DNA of 64,000 nucleotides from Salvator merianae (lineage: Eukaryota; Chordata; Lepidosauria; Squamata; Teiidae): contig QVOM02000001.1 in assembly GCA_003586115.2 (NCBI GenBank), positions 18,117,291 through 18,181,290 of the forward strand, given 5' to 3'. Under the pieces are notes generated by a model, which was not told where the DNA came from, did not search any database, and saw only the letters and a program-made list of their open reading frames with translations. A program made the position numbers and the translations under genes. This document shows, piece by piece, positions 11,220 to 23,873 of the stretch (position 1 is the first letter of the stretch; each line of letters starts with the position of its first letter).

Positions 11220-13846
11220 AATTAGAGTAGCCTAGCTTGTAAGGGGTATCCATCACAAACTGAGATGTTTCTTTATCAATGTATAGAGCATGGGAAACAA
11301 GGAGAACTGGAGATCCTAACACGGGAAGAGAAATATGATGTCATGGCCATCACTGAAACTTAGTGGGATGATATACAGTACATCACTGGAACACAGAGTT
11401 CAAAGGTTACACCTTATTAAAAAGAAACAGGCTCAACAAAAGGGGAGGGGATGTTGCATTATAAGTAAGGAAAGCATATACCCCCACAGAGATTCAAGTT
11501 TTGGAGAAGAGAAACGAGAATACAAGGAGAGATTTTAACTATCCAGACATTTGTTGGGAATCTACCTCAGTCAAAAGTCAAAGGACCAACAAATCCTTAC
11601 CCTCTCCTATATGAAACTTCATTTGCCAGAAGGTGGAAGAGAAAACAAGGGGATCTACTATCATGGATCTAATTCTGACCAATAGGAAGGAAACAAATGA
11701 AAAAGTAAAAGTTAACTGGGACTCTGGGAGGCAGTAATCACACTGCCCTTGAATTTTGGATAATAAAAGGAGGAAGACCTAAGAAGACTCAGACTTCAAG
11801 GTTGGGCTTCAGAAGAGGAGATTTTGTTGGACTCAGAAGGAGGGTTGGAAGAAGCAAATGGCTGGATGTCCCAAAGTACAGAAATGTCCCAGAAGAATCA
11901 GAGATTCTGGATGTACAATCTTTAAAAATTCCTAAAAGGAAGAAAGAATGGGAAGCAGATAAAGAGACCAGAACTTAATAACTTGCTAAAAATAAAAAAA
12001 GAAGAAAATGTTTAAGAAATGGGATGACGAGGACATATCTAAAGAAGAACATAATGCAGTCTGCAGAAACTGCAGGGGAAGTGTCAGAAAAGCTCAAAAT
12101 GCTGCCGAAAGCAACAAAAAGGGGTTTGGAGGTATGTCAGAAGCAAAAGAAAACTCAAAGATGCTATAGGACTTTTACAGAGAAAGAATGGAGAATTGGT
12201 CAAAAATATTATCGAGAAAACAGAACTTCTGAACTTCTATATTGTATCTATTTTTTCTCAGAAAGGAAATGAAATATCAGCTGGCCTTCACTGTGCCATT
12301 GAGGGGATAGAAGAAGCAAGGCTCTGGATAAGCAAGGAGAAGGTAAGAGAACATTTAGCTGACTTCAGTGAATTCAGTTCTCCAGGCCCAGATGAATAAC
12401 ATCCTAGGATGCTGAAGGAACTAGCAGAGGTAATTGCAAAACCACTCTCTGTGATCTTTGAGAATTCCTGGAGAGCAGGAGAAGTCCCAGAAGACTGGAG
12501 AAGGGCAAATGTTGTCCTCTATCTTCAAAAAAAGGAAAAAGGTGGATCCAGGAAACGACAGGTCTGTAAGCCTTACATCAATACTGGACAAGATCCTTGA
12601 ACAGATTATTAAACAGCACATATGCAAACACTTACACGGGAATGCAGTAATTAACCAGAGACAAGATGGATTTGTAACAAACAAGTCATGCCAGACTAGT
12701 CTCATTTCCTATTATGATAGAGTCACTGGCTGGGTCCAATAGGGAAATGCCATAGACATAGTGTATCTTAATCTCAGCAAGGCATCTGACAAAGTTTCTC
12801 ATACCGTCCTTAGTTAAAAAATGATGAAATATGGGATAAACAAGGCAACTGTTAGGTGGATTTTTAACTGGCTTAGTGATTGTATTCAAAGAGAGGTCAT
12901 AAATAGCTTTATGTCTAATTGGAATAATGTCTTGAGTGGAGTGTCTCAAGGTCCTGTCCTAGGCTAAGTTCTGCTCAGCATTTTTATAAATGACCAGGAT
13001 GAGGGAGTTGAGGGGATGCTGATCAAATCTGCAGATGACACAAAACTGTGGTGTGTGGGTGTGTTAACATGAGAGAAGACAGGGAGAAGATTCAGAAAGA
13101 TCCAGACAAGCTTGAATGGTGGGCTGAAATTAACAGAATGATATTTAACAGTGAAAAATGTAAAGTCCTACATGTGGTAAGAAAAATAAAAACAAATACA
13201 GATTGGGAGGAATCTGGTTCAGCAACAGCATATGTGAAAAGGACCTGAGTATATTAGTAGACCACATGAGTAAACAGTGTGGTGCAGCTGCAAAAAAGGC
13301 AAACACCATCCTAGGATGTATTAAGAGGAGCATAGAGTCTAGACTGTGAGGAGTAATTATCCCTCTTTCCTTCTGTCCTGGTCAGATTGATAAATTAGAG
13401 CAAGTTCAAAGGATGGCTACCAAAATGCTGAGTGATCTGCTAGCCCTAACCCATGAGGAACAGTTAATGAAGCTAGGCATGTTTGGCCTGCAGAAGAGAA
13501 GACTGAGATGAGACATGATAGCTCTCTTCAATATCTGAAGGGGTGTCACGCTGCAAAGGGATAAGACGAATTCTCACTTGTATAAGAAGGAAGAAGCAAA
13601 GGATAAAACTGAAAGCAGATACAGATACAGATTAGGGATTAGAAAAAAAAACCCACCTTTCTGACAGTAAGGGCAATCAGTCAATGGAATAATTCGGCAC
13701 AGGAGGTGGTAAGCTCTCCTTTATTGGAGGCCTTTATGAAGAGATTGGACAGCCATCTGTCTGGGATGGTTTAGTGAATCCTGCATTAAGCAGGAGGTTG
13801 GACTCGACAGCCCTTCCAACTCTATAGTTCTATGATTCTCTGACAT
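11220..13846 (+). mobile_element. CR1-group LINE, long degraded copy with 3' end
   Basis: About 2.6 kb of one CR1-type element in plus orientation. The endonuclease part is seen near 11330-11550 (the DVMAITET block, then FNYPDICWES). The reverse-transcriptase part is near 12350-13530, with readable blocks SSPGPDE, PRMLKELAEVIAKPLSVIFE, EDWRRANVV, DPGNDRSVSLTS and HGNAVINQRQDGFV. The 3' end at about 13790-13846 has the typical GGTTGGACT...CCTTCCAACTCTA...TTCTATGATTCT terminus. Many stops and frameshifts break the frame, for example just after the SSPGPDE block, so this is a fossil. The 5' limit is approximate. Confidence 0.92.
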
Positions 13847-13870
13847 ACTTAAAATTTGCTTTTTCATTGC

Positions 13871-13903
13871 TCACACACACACATGCACACACACACTCAC
13901 AGA
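13871..13903 (+). repeat. (CA)n microsatellite, interrupted
   Basis: CACACACACATGCACACACACACTC type repeat directly 3' of the CR1 copy. Simple repeats often grow from LINE tails. Confidence 0.85.
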
Positions 13904-15189
13904 CACATATTCTGGTTAGGAGGGGGTTTAGATGTCTTCCAAAAACTTGTGTTCTTACACAGGCTTTCTCTGACTTGTGTTTATTATTCTGGTCTACACT
14001 ACTTGACTACTTTTGTGTAATTTTATGGTATTATATCTGATAGTTAAAATTTTACAATCTATTCTAGAAAAGTGGCTTAGGTTTTTCTCGATATTATTAA
14101 CTATAATTAATAAATTATTAAGTTGTACATGTTATAAATAATTAAATAAAATTCAACAGACTTCCCTGTTTCACCTCAGTAACACTCTCTATGTCATGCT
14201 ACACCATTCACTATTGAAACCATAATCTAATATGCCACACCTCCCAGAAATATTTGTAAAGAAACTACTGTGTATTGAGCTTGCTGACTCCTACATTATA
14301 AAGAGAAGGGCCAGCCCCATGTCAGCTACTCTTCTTAGGAAGTAGAATTATTTCAGTGGAGCTGCAGTGCAAGTCATAAAGGAAGGAAGTGCTTCTGCTA
14401 TTATAGCAAGGAATATGCTTAATCTTATTAGCAGACCTACTCCAGCTGCTGGTAAAGCAAGGAAGCTATTCCCTTTGTAAAACAAGCAAGAAGAGTGAGC
14501 TCACAACAGGGAAGATTACATGGATGCCTTCCAACTACTAATTTACAAAGCCAGTTGACTGATAAATTAAAAGATAGGAAATTAATTTCCAAGACAAATC
14601 TTTATGCTATGGTTTTAAAGAGGCTGCAGAGTAAGAGTAATATGGTAGTTTTTACTAAATGAGAAGTCACAGTTTCCTTGTTACAGGAAAATAGTATATA
14701 AAACAAATCGCTGGTCAGGGAAAACAAACAAACATATATCTACATGTAGGATAATCTGCACACAAAACTGATTCAAAGGCTTTCAAGTAGTAATGCAGCC
14801 TGCTACATTTTTACCTCTTATCAGGATTTTAGTGGCAGCAGGCCAATATTCAACCTATGTATCACTGCCTCAAATATAGGTCTCAGCAGATAGTACAGAA
14901 AGCATAGACAAGAACAAGATATTGTGTGATGTATCCCCAAATCCCGATAAAACATCCCAATCACCAAGATAGGGGTAATCTACACAGAGATGATCAGACT
15001 GTAGTAATGTGTTCTACTGAATGCCAAATTCACTCCAGCAGGAGTGTTGTGGGACTGAAGGAGGGAGGCAGGAACTAGAGATGTAAAAAATATCAGCTGT
15101 TAACGACGTTGCCCTCATCTCCTCCTTGCTCTCCAAAGTTTCTCTCCCTTTGTTTTCTTTTGAAAAGGATCTATGGAGAATTAGCTTAA

Positions 15190-15260
15190 TGTCAGCAGGG
15201 TGGCTCAGTGGTAGGGGGATGAAGTAACCATTGTCACTGCCACAACCAGAGAAAAAGCAC
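15190..15260 (+). repeat. Possible tRNA-derived SINE head (fragment)
   Basis: GTGGCTCAGTGGTAGGG at about 15201-15217 resembles a pol III A-box region of a tRNA-derived SINE. No convincing B box follows at the expected distance, so this may be only a remnant. Confidence 0.3.
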
Positions 15261-15966
15261 CACAGGTACAACCCTGGGGTAAGGACTTTCCATCCGTAGG
15301 ATGACCGGAGTACACTCCAAGTGTATGGTATACCTTCAGAGTACTTTAAACTAGCTTCACAAAAGCTGCTTGGCATTGCTCCTTGAAGCAACTTGGGTCC
15401 TCCCTGGTCCACATATTGCATTACATTGAGAAAGAAAGCCAAACACTTTACCTGTTACACTTATATAGATCCCCCATGTTGCTCGGTCCCAGTGTCAGCC
15501 AATGTCACTATGTTCTTGTAAGAGGAATACGCTACATGGTCTGCTCCTACTCTACACCAACTCAACAGTGTTCAACTGCTCACTTCTGAGAATTTGGCCT
15601 AACACTTGAGGGGTGCTGAAATTCAAAATATGTGAAGGGCACTAGATTAGCAAAGGCTTGTATAAATAAGCCATTTTCTAACTTTCAGTTCTGTGGGCCA
15701 GGAAGCCCTTTGAAGTCAATACAAATGGCCTGAAATAATTCAAAACTCTTTTAGTCCAGGCATATTACACCTTCAGTTAGGCAAGACACTGTGAATCTTC
15801 TTAATTAAAGAGAAGTGGAAAAGCTTCAGAAGCAGGAGTATTTTTCAAGACAGCAGACAGATGCTTTTGTTTTGTTCAGGGAAGTAACGTTTATATATTG
15901 CCAAAACCCAAGAGGATGGATGGAATTTTCAAAATTATTTACATTTTCAATCATTATATATTGCAA

Positions 15967-16009
15967 AGTGGTTAATGCAAGAGTGGTTAATGCAAAGTGG
16001 TTAATGCAA
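15967..16009 (+). repeat. Triplicated 14-mer next to the VDR donor site
   Basis: AGTGGTTAATGCAA occurs three times (15967-15980, 15982-15995 and 15996-16009), with a single G between the first two. It lies inside the intron, 8 bp from the GTGAGT donor of the exon at 16023-16153. On the transcript strand each unit reads TTGCATTAACCACT. Confidence 0.95.
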
Positions 16010-16022
16010 CATGTTTACTCAC

Positions 16023-16153
16023 ATTCTTTCATCATGCCAATATCAACACAACGCTTCAAGCGGCATGCTTGACAATGCCGCCGGTTATCTTTGGTGATTT
16101 TACAGTCACCGTTGAAAGGACATGTGAAGATTGCTTTTCTTTTCATGCTTCTC
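16023..16153 (-). CDS. VDR: VDR exon encoding the second zinc finger of the DNA-binding domain
   Basis: VDR is a ligand-activated nuclear receptor. It binds 1,25-dihydroxyvitamin D3, pairs with RXR and controls calcium and mineral genes from DR3-type elements. This 131-nt exon encodes residues 50-93 (numbered from the exon-2 Met). It begins [12 protein letters not shown] and includes [13 protein letters not shown] and the end GMMKE. Zinc-binding cysteines are C61, C67, C77 and C80. S52 in the SMKRK motif matches the site called Ser51 in human VDR. The acceptor is TTTTCAG and the donor is GTGAGT. The first base completes an Arg codon begun in the previous exon, and the last base (T) starts the next codon, expected to be Phe. 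As I recall human VDR, only a few positions differ here, including Ile for Leu and Lys for Arg. An intact splice frame and high conservation argue for a functional gene, not a processed copy. Confidence 0.97.
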
Positions 16154-18214
16154 CTGAAAAGATAAACACAGACTATGTTGTCTTTGCTTGCACAGTGTGA
16201 GGAACGCCATTTGTTTTCAGAATGGTACCTGTAAAAAACCAACAGTGTCACAGATCTGTCTACAAAAACAGTTGTCTTCTCAAAAGGTAACATGGAAGTA
16301 TTTACCAGGCACAGGAATAATTCCCCCAGCTACTCTTGTTTCTGAGATAGCAGGTTTCTTAAAAAATAGCCCTTGTTTTTACACACTGAAGCTAGTCATA
16401 CTTTCTAAAGATCACATATTATTTTATAATTACATTTAGTTTCCCGACATACAGAAGCAGCTTACATGAACAAAACACATTAATCAAAAGGCTCAAACAG
16501 ATTTTTCTCAATTTGGAGAAATAATTAGAAAATGGCTAGAGTGAATAAACAAACAAACAAATACATCCATCTTAGATCTCAAACTAAGGTGACTAAAGCA
16601 GAAGTATCTGCCCACTTATACTTGATTCTTGTAAGCTCATAGAAGAAAGATTACAGAATACTGTTGTTCCCCTGAAAACTAAATTGCTGCTCCCATGAGT
16701 TTTCTTTAGATAATAGTTAGCTCAAATAAATGAAGTAGAATGAGTATACCAACATTTAATTACACTGGAGGATAAATCAATTAATCAGGTAGGAGCTAGA
16801 ATATAATTGGACTTGTCCCTTATATAACACTGTGGTTTGGTTCCCACAACACCATTTAAGCCAGCACATGGGGTGAGGAGGAAACTCTGGCTACCAAGAT
16901 GCAAGATCACATTGTTGCAAATTTTTAGGATCACATTAAATGAGTGAAGTCACATTTTACTAACTGTGGAGGAGCAAAAACATGCTGTACATATCATGTT
17001 ATATGAGGGATGACTATACACAAGGTGGTGCATATCTTGAATTTAAAAACACCATGGGTACAATATTGAAATTTTGTATCCATGGTACAAATACTGACTA
17101 GATTTAGCTCAACTATGTATTGTTGAAGCTTATAGCAAGACTCAATCCAAAGAATAACCAGGTTTATACAAGCAATAAAATGCTTCTGAACCTAAGTGGG
17201 AAGGATTTAGGAAGAGGAAAAAGTGGATACTGCTTACTGCCACATAAGTCAAAAATGCAAGCAAGGGTAATCTATACAGATTCAGAGGAAAACAAAATAT
17301 TATCTTGCCTCATATTTTGCGCCACTATATGGTAGTGTTTACAGTGTTGAACTAGAACTGGCAAGTCAAGCACTCAAATCTCCTATTCAGTGAAGACATT
17401 TAGAAGGTGGCCTTGAAGCAACACTGCTTCTCAGCCTACACTACTTCACAGGAAAGTTGCAATGGGGAAATAGGAAGAATTACACTTGCTGTCTTGGATA
17501 TTGTAGAGGGAAGATGGGATACATGGATATATAAAGCAAAAAGTGAACAGAACTGCCTAGCGTCCCTTCTTATAAGTAAAAACCTGTTAAAGCAGACTGT
17601 TCCAAAGATTTGCCAGTGGTCTGCTAACAACAAAGACTTTTAAGAGGCAATATCATAGGATGAGTAGCTGAAATGACATGTAACCTTAAAAAGTGGCATT
17701 CTGAAATGATTAGATATCACTACAGAAGAACACATGGTCTTTTCTGAATATGACGGAGTTGTGGGATGAAGCCCTGTAGAAGCTGCATGATGTAAACCAA
17801 GGCTCTTTTCATATGAGCAGAGGGAGAGGTCTGATCAGGCCCATCCCTGTGGTCCCAAGGATCAAGAAGCTTAGAAATCATTAAGGGATCTTGCCACTTT
17901 ATAAAGCCCCTTCAAAGTCAGCTGGTGATGAAGAGACTCCATCCTTCTCCAGACTCAAGGAAACAGCAGGAGGCTTCCTTAGGGCTGCATCCTCCAATGG
18001 ACCACAGACAAAAATAAATCCATACCTTACTTTCCAGGGAACAAATGCTACCAAGCATTATCAGTGTTACTTCTGAGTAGAAAAAGTTAGGACTTCAGTC
18101 AGCCATCTTGCCTGAGAGGAGCAGAGGAGAAAAGACAAGCTGGAAAAATCCTCCATCAGCTCCCAGTGGTGGTCTGATCTCATGCAAGGTGACTGTGTTT
18201 CTATGTGCAGTAGC

Positions 18215-18303
18215 TACAGTTTGTTTGTTTGTTATGTAAACCACTCTGCAACCTCTGGGTGAAGAGTGGTGTACAAATGCAAATAATAAATAATAAATAA
18301 ATA
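18215..18303 (+). mobile_element. L2-type LINE 3' terminus
   Basis: TTATGTAAACCACTCTGCAACC...GAGTGGTGTACAAATGCAAATAATAAATAATAAATAAATAA matches the common form of squamate L2-like tails (GTAAGCC..CCTG..GGCGGTATAAAT then (AATAA)n). Only the tail is clear. Confidence 0.65.
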
Positions 18304-20106
18304 ACATATTGGCTGTTCTAATGAAGGTGTCATAGGGACATTTATTTCTCCTTTTAAATCTATCATCATGCAGTAAATTCAAGTAATGATTTAAATCAAA
18401 GCAAATACTTTTACATCAACAATTTTGTTGCTATTAAAAAAAAAGGCACTTTAAAGAAAACCTTTACTATTTCATGGGACCATACAGAACCTTCCAACTT
18501 AAAGTTCTAGCACAATATATAAATACAGTCTCTGTTAATAAATTTGCTATGTACTGGTCTACCTTTAGTTTCTTGCAAACTTGTAAATCTTATCATAAAT
18601 AAAATATTCCAGATGCATAATAGGCAATATCAATAAAGTTGGGAAAGTGTCATGAGAGAGGAGAAAGAGGGGGGAGAATTAGGTTTCGAATGTTCCACAA
18701 GTGTAAATATTTTTGGTTTTGATATAGCAGTTATCATTCACTGCTCTGAGCAGTCGGTGTTGAGTGTTATATAAACTAAACAAATAAATTATTCATTTAG
18801 ATCAGTCTTCAAACACTGGAGCTCTCTAGTCTTATAGGAGAATATTGATCAAAATAAGTTTTCCATGCAACTGAAGAGTTGAGACAGTCTAATGCAGCAG
18901 TACTGGGATTAATACAACCATTTAAAAAAGGGCCAAAAATGGGTATATTATATCAATTCTGCTCTGACCGAGAGAAAAAGGGATTGAAGGAATTTCTTAA
19001 AAGACCAAGAAGCAACTGAAAGGCCAGTTCAAAATATCCCCCAGGCTTCATTTTTACAACATAATTCTAGGACTTGCTTAGGATCTAGGACATAGCATCT
19101 GTAGTGATCATCCTGCCTAGGTGAAGACATTAAGGATGTTCTTCTCAAATTCTACTAAGATACAATTTCTCAGTTCCTCATACAAAGTCATGCATTTTTC
19201 ACTGTTTTGTTTTTGAAGTCTTTGCAGAAAGGATGAAGGGCAGGGCATTCGGTAAACTCTTTCAATACGCTCAGGAGAGGAAAATGTCCAGAGGGGTAGG
19301 CAGGCAGTTACAAGACAGGCATTTCCTTTCCCACAGCCTGCTGTGGTCTCAAGATATCATTACTGGTGCTTTGAAACAAACAGCCCATTCCACCTTTCTT
19401 CCAACTCACATTTTTCATCTATTTTCAAGGTCAAACTATGCTGCTAGGATATTCAGGTTGGACACTGTACATCAGCCATGCCCCAGGCAGTCCTGTAGTT
19501 ACCAAAGATGTCAAGCAAACTATTTTGGTCTTGCCTTTACTACACGTCTTCAGCAAAAGATCTGGAGTTGGAGTCATGGAAACTCCAGTTTCCTTGGCAG
19601 CGTACACTTACTATTGTGCCACACTTAATGGGCCAGAACTAGATGTTCCAAAAGATACAAAACAGTTGCCACTCTGTCTCCCCCTCCCCCCTTTCTGGTA
19701 ACATCTAAAGTAACACAATGAGCACTATGACACAACTGCAGTGTGAACTTCTCTGTCCTGTAGTACAGGCTCTTATTAAGAGCTACATACCATGTTATGA
19801 TGGCATGGTAGATATCAAACAGAAGGAGAGGAGAGAAGTTGCTCAAATATCTATTTTTTGTTGTTGTTGGTGGTGGTTAGACAAAATTAATACAAAGTGA
19901 TCATCTCAGCACAGACTAGCAGGCTGAGATGGGGGCACTGTCATTGTCCATAGAGATGCCAGCATTTTGGCTAGGTAGCCAGTTCATAATTTACTAGGAA
20001 TTGAGTGTCTGTTCCTTGTGTTGGAACACAGTGACGACAGAATAATGTTCTTGCTGGTGAGTATTAATCCCACTCCTCAGCAGCTTCCTTTACTAAGCTA
20101 ACAGAG

Positions 20107-20419
20107 GCAGTTCAGATCCACCACACAATTGATTTGGGAGACTTCAATGTTCATATTGAAGATGCTGTCTCTATGTCAGTGTGGGATTTTACTAACTCCA
20201 TGATGACCATGGGGCTGTCTCAGTCCATCTTGGTTGCAACACATGTGGTGGATCATACCCTTGAACTGATTTTTGTTTCAGACAGTCTGGATAGTGGTCC
20301 ATTGATAGGTGGGCCCACTGTTAGCCCTCTGTCAGGGATGAACCACTTTCTGGTGAAGTATGGACTCCTGGTGACAGTTCCCTACTGCAAGAATGAAAGA
20401 CCTATTTCCTACACACACA

Positions 20420-20459
<40 letters not shown>

Positions 20460-20830
20460 CAGTGAGAGAGTGTAATGGAACATAATAGGTTCTTGAATGC
20501 TCCGGATGAGCTTCTGGCTGACACGGACAGCACTCCCCTTGAGGCACTCTGGGATATGGAGATATCCAGGGCTCTTGATGTGATCACTCTCAAATGCCCT
20601 CAATGGTCTAGAGACCTGATGGTTTGTGAGGAGGCTGTGACAAATTCGCTTCCAGAACAAAATTTCACAGATCTGTGCAGAATTGTACCTTGCTCTTGAG
20701 AAAGTAGATATACAGGTCCTTGGAGAAATGTCTGGTTGTGTAGTGTGGGATCAGTTTCTATTCTTGTGGGCTGATGACGTGGGGTTTGTGCCATGACTTT
20801 CCCTCTCAATCCTTGCCCATCTCAGTTGAT
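20107..20830 (+). mobile_element. L2-type LINE, endonuclease-region fragment
   Basis: The open frame from 20134 begins MGDFNVHIEDAVS, matching the GDFN-H block of APE-type endonucleases. It continues with VDHTLELIFVSDSLDSG and then NHFLVKYGLLV, corresponding to the DHF(L) block of L2-group elements. The frame is interrupted by a CA/GA microsatellite at 20411-20470. A related open segment (FLNAPDELLADTDSTPLEAL) follows from about 20481. The element is a fossil. Confidence 0.8.
20411..20470 (+). repeat. (AC)n(AG)n compound microsatellite
   Basis: About 26 bp of AC is followed by about 23 bp of AG inside the L2-type fragment. It expanded after insertion, since it splits the LINE reading frame. 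Confidence 0.97.
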
Positions 20831-23812
20831 CAAAGGGTTTAGTACCCAAAGAATTATCAATGCCTCATTGGATGCAGGCAAGGGTTCATCAGTACTTAAG
20901 GCAGCAAAGGTTTGAAATATTTTTGAGTATTCCAGCTTTGGAAAACAATTGAGAAACTTGAAACTAATTCATTGATCCCCATTCCATTCAGTGAAAAGCA
21001 GAATGCCTTATCTGTAGAGGAAAATTCCCACTGTCTCTGTGAGAATCACTGGTCTAAGGGTGCTTTCTTCCAGGTTTTTTGGCTGTAGCTTTCAGCTAAT
21101 TCATAAACCCAGCACCCATCCAGAAATACAGCTCTGGAGAACACTGGGTTCCATGCAAGGAAATGTTTCTCCTAAGGCAAACCTGTTACCTGGGGATTTT
21201 TGGAACAATTCTGAGATAACTCATACAGATTTCTTTGAAATGAGTTTCTGAGTCAAGTACTTATGCTCTGTGAGCATCACTCTTTAATTTCTCGGTTTCT
21301 TAGTAGGGAATCAGATCCTGATAAGGGCAGTTGATGCCTCAGAATGATAACGAATGCTTGCAGGACTTTAGTGTGCAGAGTCTAGGGTGCACAACTTTTG
21401 AGTTATTAGCTACGCATCCTAACCTTGCAAGTGGAAAGAAACATTTGAAATAAGAGTTGCTCACTTGAGCAACATTAACTGAAGAAAATGTTGCTGTTCT
21501 GGTTAAGCCAGGTTGCAGTGCAGCCCAACTGGAAATTTGGCTGCAAGGTCTATGGCATGTAAAGTAACCCATTCAACAATCTAGCATTTGTGTGTGCATG
21601 TGTGCACATGCACAACCACACACAAAGCCCTTTTGAACCCCAACATTAGTGCACATGCTAAACCAGTACTTACAATATTCCTACAACCTCATTCCAAGAA
21701 CTGATGCATGTAATTTTTCCTTAATTAGGCACCCAACGACATTCAGATATAGCTATTCTTACTCATCCCTTCCTCTATCAAGAATTCTCATGAGAACTTC
21801 TTATGTCATCATTACAGCAATTGTGCTCTAGGACAAAGAGGCACCTTTTTAATGAGATAGGTTTGCTAGTTCTTGGAACCCTGTGGGCTCGTTCAAACCC
21901 AATGCAGCTCAGTAAGGCAATACCAGCTTTGCATGACAGCCATCCCTCATTTCATTTTGGGTTTCTATAGGTAAAGGCTGTGAGGACACCCTATCTGAAA
22001 CCTTAGATTGCTATAGTCAGTAACATCACAGTGGTATTCTACCACTATGAACATAAGATGGTATAGGGATAGAGAAAGTGTGTGTCAAGTCACACACACT
22101 TCTTGAGGGGGTCTGCTGAGAGTACTGAAGGGTTGCTATCTACGTTTTTGGTGTGGTGGGCTTTCTTTAGGGAATATGCCAGTAGGATAGATTGACAGCA
22201 TCAGCAACACAATATGACTTATTCATTTCACAACCATGATGGAAAAAAGGACTACTTGTGCAGAAAGATTTCTGCACTTGAAGTAAAATTAGAAAAAAAA
22301 AACCCACATGTCAAACATCCAAATTATTTTTGTTCAAGAAAAGAGAAAGGAAGGATGGTTTTTAGAACATACTGCCTTGCTTTTTTTAAAAAAACCAGTT
22401 TCATATTGACTTTACCCAGGCATCGGCATGTAGACCACAGCCGCTATTAGTATTAAATTGATTCTGATGATACACAGCTGAAATATCACCTCTTCTTGCA
22501 TCAATTGATGAAGAACATATAGCAAAATAACTATTTTACAACTTATGAATTCTTGAGTTTAGCTTTAGCATCGGTGAGAACTAAGCTTTTGTGCTTTTAA
22601 CAGATGTGCAGAACACAGAAATTCAATGGGTAGTATATAGAAGTACAGCCATAAGGAGTTTCAGCTGTCAATATTTCAACTTCTAAACATCTATTTGTCT
22701 GCAGTTTTTGGACATTCCACTCCTTCAACAAGCAGTACAGCAAGAAAGAACTCCTCAATCTTTAACAGTTGTGTGAAAGAAAAAATTCAGTTGATGAAAC
22801 TTGGATTACAGCCAAAACATGCTGAAGCTGCCTCTTCACAACTGTAAACTCTGTCTCCTTTTTAGTAAACTCTGTCTCTTTTTTAGTAAAAAAGAAAAGA
22901 TCACCTTACTGATCATAAAAAGATAGCCCTTTGCATTGCGTAAGTGCACATTTTATGCACATTTGTGTCCTCTTCAGTAAACAAGGCAGAGATCTCAAAG
23001 CACATCCAATGTACTGTGTCCAGAAAATCCTGTTGGCAGCTTGATAAAGAACTATATTATGAAGTTGTAGCAAACAGGCTGTTTGCAGCGAGTGTCTGTA
23101 TTGGCAGTGTCAATTATTTAGATTATAACCATGTAACTTTACTCAACTATAGCAAGATCAGAGTATCTCTATAGCAATTTGTCTAGTAAGGGACTTAAAG
23201 CACAAAAATACCACTTAATCCAAAAAACTATTATTGGACTTCAACTGACCAAGAAAAAAAATTATTCTGAAGAACTCAATTTTCCTCCCAATTCCTACTT
23301 CTACTTCCCTTTTAATTAAATTTTCTCATATTTTTGGAGCAGACTTAATACTATGTTCTGCCACTTGTAGTAACTCAGCCCAACATTAAAGTCACGACTC
23401 AACTGAATCTGAGGTTTCAATTGCATAAAATATGCACCTACTATATGCAAAGGAATTTATTCAAACATTTGTATGTCAAATTTGTTATGTTTAGAGCAAG
23501 TTCACTCCAATTTGACTTCCATGATTATAAGAAAAAAATGTAGTTATAGGAATATGTGCAGTTTTATGTTTGGAATCAGATTAGAGTCATCCTCCTGAAA
23601 GTCAGCTGAAAAGTACGCTTCTTTATCTGCTTTCCCTTTTTCTTATATTCCAAACCTGCAGATTTGTTTCATATTTAATTTATTTAAGTGCTTTGTCCAA
23701 GATATTACAGGTATCATTCACTGCATTGCACCCACTTTAAAGAGACACAAATACTTTCAGTGAGCAGTTTGGGGTGATAAAGGAAAACCATTGGCTCAAC
23801 GGGATATGATGT

Positions 23813-23827
23813 TCAAGGTCAAGGTCA
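23813..23827 (+). promoter_or_regulatory. DR0 nuclear-receptor motif (TCAAGGTCAAGGTCA)
   Basis: Two AGGTCA half-sites (23816-23821 and 23822-23827) abut with no spacer and carry the TCA extension on the 5' side. A DR0 with this extension is the classical site for germ cell nuclear factor (GCNF, NR6A1). Each half is also an extended TCAAGGTCA site of the type used by SF-1/LRH-1 and ERR. It lies in the VDR intron 47 bp from the donor side of the exon at 23874-24024. Binding is not shown by sequence alone. Confidence 0.5.
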
Positions 23828-23873
23828 AAACTGCAAAAGGGTAGCTATAAATTAAACATCAGGAGTCACATAC

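Larger units (their letters stand above)
1..16022 (-). other. VDR: VDR intron after the second zinc-finger exon (partial)
   Basis: This stretch begins at the GTGAGT donor at 16022-16017 and runs off the left edge. Reading the minus strand for the conserved start of the next VDR exon (FILTDEEVQRK in mammals) found no match, so the intron appears to exceed 16 kb. Repeats are listed separately. I see nothing recognisable in 1-700, 1760-4150, 4250-5640 (apart from a MITE-like start near 4965), 6045-7860, 8100-9640, 10165-10470, 10565-11220, 13905-15190 and 15430-15965. A run of 18 or so A lies near 2574-2592. Confidence 0.75.
16154..23873 (-). other. VDR: VDR intron between the two zinc-finger exons
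   Basis: A 7,720-bp intron with donor GTATGTG at 23873-23867 and acceptor CAG at 16156-16154. It splits the DNA-binding domain between the two zinc fingers, the conserved position in nuclear receptors. It contains an L2-type tail (18215-18303), an L2-type endonuclease fragment (20107-20830), a CA/GA microsatellite and a DR0 motif. A 21-bp tandem duplication (GTAAACTCTGTCTC...) lies near 22843-22885. I see nothing else recognisable in 16154-18210, 18305-20100 and 20830-23810. Confidence 0.95.

Noticed and set aside
12409..12742. Plus-strand reverse-transcriptase frames as a host gene
   Set aside because: They are parts of a broken CR1 LINE with stops and frameshifts before and after.
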